Positions 4,828 through 9,892 of a stretch of 9,892 bases of DNA are shown in pieces. The first letter of the stretch is position 1; each line of letters starts with the position of its first letter. The position numbers were made by a program, and so were the translations under genes. This DNA comes from Ruminococcaceae bacterium UBA1417 (GTDB lineage: Bacteria; Bacillota; Clostridia; Oscillospirales; Acutalibacteraceae), in contig DBPP01000028.1 in the NCBI GenBank assembly GCA_002305575.1, positions 1 through 9,892 on the forward strand. The letters are read 5' to 3'. The notes under the pieces are model-generated. The model did not search any database. It worked only from the letters and a program-made list of their open reading frames with translations, and was not told the origin of the DNA.

Positions 4828-6366
4828 TCAAAGCTCAATGATCGCATTGTCATCCAGTCTGTCCAAAGACAGGGCGGCTGCATCCGCTGGTTTCGCGGTT
4901 CTGCGTTCCGCAAGCTTTGTCACAAGGCCCATCACCTGTATGGTGATCAGCGGCGTCATGGCCACCATGGCGACCACGCCGAAGGCGTCCGTTACGATGT
5001 CGCCGCCGAGCGCCGTGCAGGCGCCCTGCGCAAGTGGGAGCAGAAAGGCGGCCGTCATCGGACCGGAAGCCACGCCGCCGGAGTCAAATGCAATGGCCGT
5101 GTAAATTTTCGGAACAAAAAAGGAGATGCCCAGCGCAATTGTGTAACCCGGAATCAGGAACCAGAGAATCGAAATACCGGTCAACACGCGAATCATCGCA
5201 AGTCCCAGAGAGATCGAAACACCGATGGACAGGCCAATGCCCATGGCACGCGCCGAGATGGCGCCGTCCGTGATTTCTTCAACCTGTCGGTTAAGCACAT
5301 ACACGGCCGGTTCCGCGCGCACAATGAAATAACCCATGACCATGGCGACCGGCACGAGAATTTCCGGGTGACGGAAAGCGGCAATCTGTTGGCCGAGGTA
5401 ATTGCCTGCAGGCATAAAGCCCACGTTTACGCCGGTCAGAAACAGAACAAGCCCGATGTATGTATAGATCAGACCGATGCCGATGCGCAGAAGCTGCCGG
5501 CGGTCCAGCCGCAGAACGATGATCTGTGCTGCAAGAAAAAACAGGAGGATCGGCAGAAGCGAAACCGCGATTTCCTGTACATATTTGGGCAACCCTTCGC
5601 CAAAAAGTCGCCACAATTCTACCGAATTGCCGATTTCAGGTACCGTGGGCGGCACATAGGGGCTTTTTCCCGGGTTATAGATCATGCCGAGAATCATTAC
5701 CGCGAGAATGGGACCGATGGAGGAGAGCGCGACGAGGCCAAAGCTGTCGTCCGCCGCATGGCGGTCGCTGCGGATCGCGGAGATGCCTACGCCCAGCGAC
5801 ATAATAAACGGTACGGTCATCGGGCCGGTGGTTACACCGCCGGAGTCAAAGGCCACCGCGAGAAACTCGCGAGGCACAAAAAAAGAGAGCACAAACACCA
5901 GCGCATAGCATCCGACCAAAAGCGGCGGCAGCGCCATGGAAAATAACATGCGCAGCAGCGCCACAACGAGGAAAACGCCGACGCCACAGGCCACGGACAG
6001 AATCAGAATGATGTTCGGTACAGAGGGCACTTGTTCGGCCAGCACCTGCAAATCCGGCTCCGAAATCGTGATGATGAGGCCGAGCAAAAACGAGAGTACC
6101 ACAACGATGCCGAGTTTCTTGGTTCTCGTCATAGCTGTGCCAACGCGTTCGCCCATTGGTGTCATTGCAATTTCCGCACCCGAGGTGAAAAACATCATGC
6201 CGACGATGATCAGCACAGTGCCCAGTAAAAAGCAGAGCAGAATGCTCGGGGAAATTGGCGCCACCGTAAAGGAGAGCAGCATCACGATACAGACAATCGG
6301 CAGGACAGCCCGCACGGCCTCCGACCATTTTTCGGATAAATTCTTGCGTAACTCCAATCTGTGCAT
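4828..6366 (-). CDS. DUF1538 integral membrane protein (predicted transporter)
   Basis: 512-residue, very hydrophobic protein with about a dozen membrane segments, made of two homologous DUF1538 halves. In 513-residue numbering from the GTG at 6369, the first half has SEP (103-105, followed by VLAEQV) and FDSGGVTTGPMT (174-185). The second half has AEP (352-354, followed by VLNRQV) and FDSGGVASGPMT (428-439). The polar, glycine-rich FDSGG motifs inside membrane segments suggest paired re-entrant or ion-binding elements, as in transporters with repeated halves; this is inference. The family has no function I know of, but it often accompanies PII-type regulators, as here. Two starts are possible: GTG 6369 or ATG 6366. 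The ATG is preferred because GGAAAGG ends five bases before it. The last ~30 residues form a charged cytoplasmic tail. Expression probably comes from an extended -10 promoter 50 bases upstream. Confidence 0.9.
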   Translation of the reverse strand: MHRLELRKNLSEKWSEAVRAVLPIVCIVMLLSFTVAPISPSILLCFLLGTVLIIVGMMFFTSGAEIAMTPMGERVGTAMTRTKKLGIVVVLSFLLGLIITISEPDLQVLAEQVPSVPNIILILSVACGVGVFLVVALLRMLFSMALPPLLVGCYALVFVLSFFVPREFLAVAFDSGGVTTGPMTVPFIMSLGVGISAIRSDRHAADDSFGLVALSSIGPILAVMILGMIYNPGKSPYVPPTVPEIGNSVELWRLFGEGLPKYVQEIAVSLLPILLFFLAAQIIVLRLDRRQLLRIGIGLIYTYIGLVLFLTGVNVGFMPAGNYLGQQIAAFRHPEILVPVAMVMGYFIVRAEPAVYVLNRQVEEITDGAISARAMGIGLSIGVSISLGLAMIRVLTGISILWFLIPGYTIALGISFFVPKIYTAIAFDSGGVASGPMTAAFLLPLAQGACTALGGDIVTDAFGVVAMVAMTPLITIQVMGLVTKLAERRTAKPADAAALSLDRLDDNAIIEL

Positions 6367-6415
6367 CACAACCTTTCCAGGAAAAATTTGAATGTAAAGT
6401 CAATGCTTATTCATA

Positions 6416-6444
6416 AGTATAGCAGATTTACCGGCAAATTTCCA
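6416..6444 (-). promoter_or_regulatory. Promoter of the DUF1538-PII operon
   Basis: On the minus strand TATACT (6421-6416) is preceded by TGC, giving an extended -10, with TGGAAA (6444-6439) 17 bases upstream as a partial -35. The start would be near 6409, with a leader of about 43 bases. The 13 bases TCTGCTATACTTA are identical to those at the GH30 promoter. Confidence 0.58.
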
Positions 6445-6464
6445 GAAGTATATGAAAAATTTGC
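6434..6464. repeat. Inverted repeat over the DUF1538 promoter -35
   Basis: GCAAATTT (6434-6441) and AAATTTGC (6457-6464) are perfect 8-base inverted arms, 15 bases apart, so their centres are about two helical turns apart. The first arm overlaps the -35 box. This would suit a dimeric repressor or two-site binding, but the A+T-rich sequence makes chance possible. Confidence 0.4.
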
Positions 6465-6524
6465 AATTTGTTTAAAGCATCATGCAAAAATGACCGGTAC
6501 CGAAGGAAGAAAACACGAAAAAAC

Positions 6525-6553
6525 TGGACATGAAGGAAACGGCGTCTTATAAT
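6525..6553 (+). promoter_or_regulatory. Promoter of the MBL-fold gene
   Basis: TGGACA (6525-6530) and a perfect TATAAT (6548-6553) are spaced 17 bases apart, a near-consensus housekeeping promoter. Transcription should start near 6560, about 43 bases before the ATG. It diverges from the DUF1538-PII promoter. Confidence 0.75.
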
Positions 6554-6562
6554 AGAGAAAAG

Positions 6563-6578
6563 CGGCGCGCAGGCGCCG
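6563..6578 (+). promoter_or_regulatory. GC hairpin in the MBL leader
   Basis: CGGCGC (6563-6568) pairs perfectly with GCGCCG (6573-6578) around a GCAG loop, starting within a few bases of the predicted transcription start. It could protect the 5' end of the mRNA or be an operator. It has no U-tract and is not a terminator. Confidence 0.35.
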
Positions 6579-6602
6579 GATTGGAAAGGCGGGAAGAATA
6601 CG

Positions 6603-7394
6603 ATGCAGAAAAAACAGGTTCGTGCGCCCGAGCCCAAAGTGTTTGGCGCCGAGGCGTTTCGCGCTGAACCGGACACAACCGTGCGCTGGCTCGGCAATGC
6701 CGGCGCGTTGATCAACAGCCGTGGCACGACGGTGATGATTGACCCCGTGCTCGTGGGCTTTGATATGCCGCAGCTCGTGCAGCCGCCCGTTTTGCCAGAG
6801 GCGGTGCCGTCGCTCGACGCGGTGTTGATCACCCATACCGACGGCGATCATTTCAGTCGGGACACCTGTGTGGCGCTCGCCGGGGTGTGCCATGCGTACC
6901 ACGGCACGCAGTATACCGGTGCGCAAATGCGCGAACTGGGTTTGTCAGGCTTGGGCCATGCGATCGGGGAGCAATTTGCAGTCGGCAATATTCGCATAAC
7001 GCTGACGCCTGCCGACCATGCGTGGCAGGCAGATTACCCGGAGCTTGGCGGCTATGTCTTCCGTCGGGAGGATTGCTGCGGCTTTCTGCTCGATACGCCT
7101 GACGGCAGCATCTGGGCGGTGGGGGATTCGCGCCTGCTGCCCGCGCATCTCGAGATGCGACCGCCGAAGTTGATCCTCTTTGATTTTTCCGATGACAGCT
7201 GGCACATCGGCCTCGAAAACGCCGTGCGTCTTGCGAATACGTATCCCGAAGCGCGACTGCTGCTGTGGCACTGGGGGTGTACCGATGCGCCGGACATGAA
7301 GCCGTTCAACGCCGATCCGGCCGATCTGCTTGCGAAAATCCAAAATCCAGGCCGCGCGCTCATCCTTGCGCCGGGCGAAGCCCATACACTGTAA
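6603..7394 (+). CDS. MBL-fold metallo-hydrolase with a variant metal motif
   Basis: 263-residue metallo-beta-lactamase-fold hydrolase, cytoplasmic, with no signal peptide. The pattern is that of the UlaG-like/COG2220 branch: WLGNAGALI (29-37), MIDPVL (45-50), the metal loop THTDGDHFS (77-85), TPADHAW (135-141), WAVGDSRL (171-178) and LLWHWG (219-224). Possible ligands are His78, Asp80, Asp82, His83, His139, Asp175 and His223. The usual HxHxDH has become HxDxDH, with Asp80 in place of the second His, so metal content may differ from the classic di-zinc site. The ATG at 6603 follows GGGAAG by about six bases. It is monocistronic, with a strong promoter and a shared downstream terminator. The substrate is unknown: the fold covers lactonases, phosphodiesterases and others, and the neighbours give no hint. 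Confidence 0.85.
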   Translation: MQKKQVRAPEPKVFGAEAFRAEPDTTVRWLGNAGALINSRGTTVMIDPVLVGFDMPQLVQPPVLPEAVPSLDAVLITHTDGDHFSRDTCVALAGVCHAYHGTQYTGAQMRELGLSGLGHAIGEQFAVGNIRITLTPADHAWQADYPELGGYVFRREDCCGFLLDTPDGSIWAVGDSRLLPAHLEMRPPKLILFDFSDDSWHIGLENAVRLANTYPEARLLLWHWGCTDAPDMKPFNADPADLLAKIQNPGRALILAPGEAHTL

Positions 7395-7406
7395 AAGGCA
7401 ACCAAA

Positions 7407-7446
7407 AAAGCGACGATTCTGACCAAAGGGAAAGAACCGTCGCTTT
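7407..7446. terminator. Terminator between MBL and pflA genes
   Basis: A 13-base arm (7407-7419) pairs with 7434-7446 with one mismatch; the core AAAGCGACG/CGTCGCTTT is perfect. CTGTTTGTT follows on the plus strand and six T follow on the minus strand. It lies between the stops of the converging MBL and pflA genes and probably serves both, better for pflA. Confidence 0.82.
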
Positions 7447-7453
7447 CTGTTTG

Positions 7454-8152
7454 TTATAAGGCCTGTAACAGCAGGTCAATATGCTTTTGAGAGTAAGCCG
7501 GCTTGCCATCCATAGGGAAGGGGATGCCGAGCACCTTGTATTTTTCTGCGCAGATATTTTTGAAAGGCAGCCACTCGATTTTCTCGATATTTGGAAATCC
7601 AGCACACAGGTCGCACACGGCCCGCATGCTGGCGGGTGTGTCGGTCAGCCCGGGCGCCACGACATGGCGAACCCAAACCGGCACCTGAAGACGGGCAGTG
7701 AGCCGCAGAAAATCAAGCGTGTGGGCAAGCGAACCGCCGCAGTTTTCGCGATAACCGGATTCGGTTGGGAATTTAACGTCGCATAGGACGAGATCTGTGT
7801 GCAGCAAAACATCTTCCGCTTTGGCGAGATCCCCCGCACCTGCGGTGTCCAGCGCCGTGTGCACGCCGTTTTCATGCAGCAGGCGAAAAAGTTCCGCGAC
7901 AAATTCGGGCTGCATCAGCGGCTCGCCGCCCGAGACGGTCGCGCCGCCCTGTGTGCCGAAGTACGGCCGATACCGCAGGATGGTGTTGCACAGATCTTCC
8001 GCCGTGCGCATCTCGCCGCCGTCTTTTTCCCAGGTTTCGGGATTGTGGCAGTATTTGCAGCGCAACGGACATCCCTGCAGGAAGACAACGTACCGCAGGC
8101 CCGGTCCGTCCACAGCGCCGAGAGACTGCACAGAGCTGACGCGCCCCTCCAT
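7454..8152 (-). CDS. pflA: Pyruvate formate-lyase activating enzyme
   Basis: 232-residue radical SAM enzyme that uses a [4Fe-4S] cluster and S-adenosylmethionine to make the glycyl radical on pyruvate formate-lyase. The cluster cysteines are Cys28, Cys32 and Cys35 in CPLRCKYCHNPETW, the classic CxxxCxxC signature. SGGEPL (74-79) is the SAM-contacting GGE motif. The N-terminal SVQSLGAVDGPGLRYVVFLQG is the conserved start of the PflA family, and the length is slightly below the E. coli enzyme (about 246). The ATG at 8152 shares one base with the pflB stop (TGATG). A GAGG about seven bases upstream, inside the pflB end, can act as ribosome binding site, so translation is probably coupled. Its substrate protein is encoded immediately upstream. 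Confidence 0.96.
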   Translation of the reverse strand: MEGRVSSVQSLGAVDGPGLRYVVFLQGCPLRCKYCHNPETWEKDGGEMRTAEDLCNTILRYRPYFGTQGGATVSGGEPLMQPEFVAELFRLLHENGVHTALDTAGAGDLAKAEDVLLHTDLVLCDVKFPTESGYRENCGGSLAHTLDFLRLTARLQVPVWVRHVVAPGLTDTPASMRAVCDLCAGFPNIEKIEWLPFKNICAEKYKVLGIPFPMDGKPAYSQKHIDLLLQAL

Positions 8153-9892
8153 CAGATGGCCTCGTGGAACGTGCGGGAGATGACCTCGCGCTGCTGCTCT
8201 CTTGAGAGGCGGTGGAAGTTGACCGCATAGCCCGAAACGCGGATGGTCAGGTTCGGGTATTTCTCCGGATTGTTGTATGCGTCAATCAGCGTTTCGCGGT
8301 TGAGCACGTTGACGTTTAGATGATGCGCGCCCTGGATGAAGTAGCCGGTCAGGAGCTGCACAAGGTTCGTGATGCGCTCCTCCTCGGTCTTGCCGAGCGC
8401 TTCGGGGACGATGGAGAACGTATTCGAGATGCCATCGCGGCAGTAGTCATAGGAGAGCTTTGCGACGGAGTTGAGCTCGGCGAGTGCGCCGGATTTGTCG
8501 CGGCCACTCATCGGGTTTGCGCCCGGCGCGAGCGGTTCGCCAAACTTGCGCCCGTCCGGTGTGTTGCCGGTCTTCTTGCCATACATGACGTTCGAGGTGA
8601 TCGTCAGGATCGAGAGCGTGTGCTGGGCATTGCGGTACAGCTGGTGTTCCTTGAGCGCGTTGTAGAAGCGGCGCACCTGCTCGCAGGCGATCGAGTCGAC
8701 ACGCTCGTCGTCGTTGCCGAAGCACGGGAATTCGCCGGTTGTCTCAAAATCAGTGACAAGTCCGGTTTCCGGGTCACGGATGCAGCGCACCTTCGCGTAT
8801 TTGATCGCCGAAAGAGAGTCCGCCATGCAGCTCATGCCGGCGATGCCGAACGCCATGAGCCGGCGCACGTTTGTGTCGTGCAGTGCCATCTGGCTTTTTT
8901 CATAGGCGTATTTGTCGTGCATGTAGTGGATTGTGTTCATCGCGTCCACATACGTTTTTGCGAGCCAATCACGGTAGAAGTCGAGACGCTCAAGCAGACG
9001 GTCGAAATCGACGTATTCGTCGGGCCACACGGGCATTTCCGGCGCGACCCGCGTCTTTTTCACTTCGTCCATACCGCCGTTGATCGCCAGCAGCACAAGC
9101 TTAGCAAGGTTGGCTCTGGCGCCGAAGAACTGCATATCGTGGCCGACGCGCATGGCGGAGACGCAGCAGGCAATCGCATAATCGTCGCCGAAGGCCGGGC
9201 GCATGATCGTGTCACTCTCATACTGAATGGCGTCGGTGTCGCAGGAGACCTTCGCAACGTAGCGCTTCCAGTTTTCCGGCAGATGTTTTGCCCAGAGCAC
9301 AGTGAGGTTTGGCTCCGGAGACGGGTGCAGGTTGTAGAGCGTGTGCAGCATGCGGTAGCAGTTTTTGGTCACAAGCGTACGGCCGTCTTCGCCGGTGCCG
9401 CCGAGCGATTCCGTGATCCACATCGGGTCGCCGCCGAAGAGCTCGTTGTATTCCGGCGTGCGCAGGTGGCGTGCCATGCGCAGCTTGAGGACAAAATCGT
9501 CGATGATTTCCTGCGCGCCGATTTCGTCGAGCGTACCCTCCGCAAGATCGCGTTCAAAGTAAATATCGAGGAAGGTCGAAACGCGGCCGAGGCTCATTGC
9601 CGCGCCGTTCTGTTCCTTGATGGCCGCCAGATAGGCAAAATAGACCCATTGCACCGCTTCACGGGCGTTCTCAGCCGGGCGGGAAATGTCGTAGCCGTAC
9701 ATGGCGGCCATCTTCTTCATGTCGTTCAGTGCCGTAAGCTGGTCGGAAAGCTCCTCCATCAGGCGGATGGTGTCGGCGTCCACCGTTTTCTTGCCGAGGC
9801 TGACTTTATCGGCCTTTTTCTCGACAATCAGGCGGTCCACACCGTACAGGGCAACGCGGCGGTAGTCGCCGATGATACGGCCACGGCCGTAA
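8152..9892 (-). CDS. pflB: Pyruvate formate-lyase (5' end outside window)
   Basis: Formate C-acetyltransferase, which converts pyruvate and CoA to acetyl-CoA and formate in anaerobic fermentation. The visible 579 residues are the C-terminal part. The frame continues through the window edge (YGRGRIIGDYRRVALYG is encoded at 9891-9841), so the GTG at 9840 is not the start; about 170 N-terminal residues should lie outside, judged from the E. coli protein of 760. The active-site Cys-Cys pair is in IACCVSAM, with codons at 9168-9163. The radical glycine is in RVSGYAV, codon at 8232-8230, 26 residues from the C-terminus as in E. coli. GNTPDGR and the GAHHLNVNVL stretch are also typical of true PFL rather than diol dehydratase-type glycyl radical enzymes. 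The stop overlaps the pflA start by one base. Confidence 0.97.
   Translation of the reverse strand, partial: YGRGRIIGDYRRVALYGVDRLIVEKKADKVSLGKKTVDADTIRLMEELSDQLTALNDMKKMAAMYGYDISRPAENAREAVQWVYFAYLAAIKEQNGAAMSLGRVSTFLDIYFERDLAEGTLDEIGAQEIIDDFVLKLRMARHLRTPEYNELFGGDPMWITESLGGTGEDGRTLVTKNCYRMLHTLYNLHPSPEPNLTVLWAKHLPENWKRYVAKVSCDTDAIQYESDTIMRPAFGDDYAIACCVSAMRVGHDMQFFGARANLAKLVLLAINGGMDEVKKTRVAPEMPVWPDEYVDFDRLLERLDFYRDWLAKTYVDAMNTIHYMHDKYAYEKSQMALHDTNVRRLMAFGIAGMSCMADSLSAIKYAKVRCIRDPETGLVTDFETTGEFPCFGNDDERVDSIACEQVRRFYNALKEHQLYRNAQHTLSILTITSNVMYGKKTGNTPDGRKFGEPLAPGANPMSGRDKSGALAELNSVAKLSYDYCRDGISNTFSIVPEALGKTEEERITNLVQLLTGYFIQGAHHLNVNVLNRETLIDAYNNPEKYPNLTIRVSGYAVNFHRLSREQQREVISRTFHEAI

Noticed and set aside
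4819..5946. 375-codon open frame on the plus strand opposite the DUF1538 gene
   Set aside because: The product is rich in Arg, His, Gln and Asp with no recognisable domain. It is the antisense reading of a clear membrane-protein gene and has no credible ribosome binding site.
9838..9840. GTG at 9840 as the start of pflB
   Set aside because: The codons upstream to the window edge encode conserved PFL sequence in the same frame, so the gene is merely cut by the window.
1..9892. Mobile elements, CRISPR arrays, tRNA or rRNA genes
   Set aside because: No transposase or integrase motifs, no regularly spaced direct repeats, and no tRNA or rRNA-like sequence were seen on reading either strand.

Overview
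The window looks like chromosomal DNA of an anaerobic, spore-forming member of the Bacillota, probably a class Clostridia lineage of fairly high G+C such as the Oscillospiraceae/Ruminococcaceae. This placement is inferred from four things: a pyruvate formate-lyase operon, a Gram-positive-type LexA with a matching operator, a SpoIIQ-like M23 protein behind a forespore-type promoter, and strong AGGAGG-type ribosome binding sites. No mobile element, CRISPR array, tRNA or rRNA is visible.

Layout. Positions 1-68 hold a bidirectional terminator. On the minus strand, lexA (1235-654) is followed by a Nudix hydrolase (545-69), with a terminator-like hairpin between them. The 451-base gap 1236-1686 is dense with regulatory sequence: the lexA promoter with an overlapping SOS-box-like operator, a long-armed inverted repeat, a divergent housekeeping-type promoter that drives a predicted ~114-nt structured small RNA ending in a strong terminator, and then a sigma-F/sigma-G-type promoter leading to the SpoIIQ-like gene (1687-2517, +). 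Next is a monocistronic GH30 glycosidase (2718-4043, +) with its own promoter and a palindrome at the transcription start. A two-gene minus-strand operon (6366-4105) encodes a duplicated DUF1538 membrane protein and a tandem PII-like protein. Its promoter diverges from that of an MBL-fold hydrolase (6603-7394, +). The window ends in the minus-strand pflB-pflA operon (9892-7454), with pflB cut by the window edge.

How the genes relate. These are mostly separate transcription units divided by five good hairpin terminators, two or three of them shared by converging genes. PflA activates PflB, giving anaerobic conversion of pyruvate to acetyl-CoA and formate. The DUF1538/PII pair looks like a membrane transporter with its own nucleotide-sensing regulator and is the least understood protein module here. 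LexA probably controls its own gene through the operator over its -35 box. The most likely undescribed elements are the small RNA at about 1468-1581, with C-rich, Shine-Dalgarno-complementary stretches, and the DUF1538/tandem-PII module.
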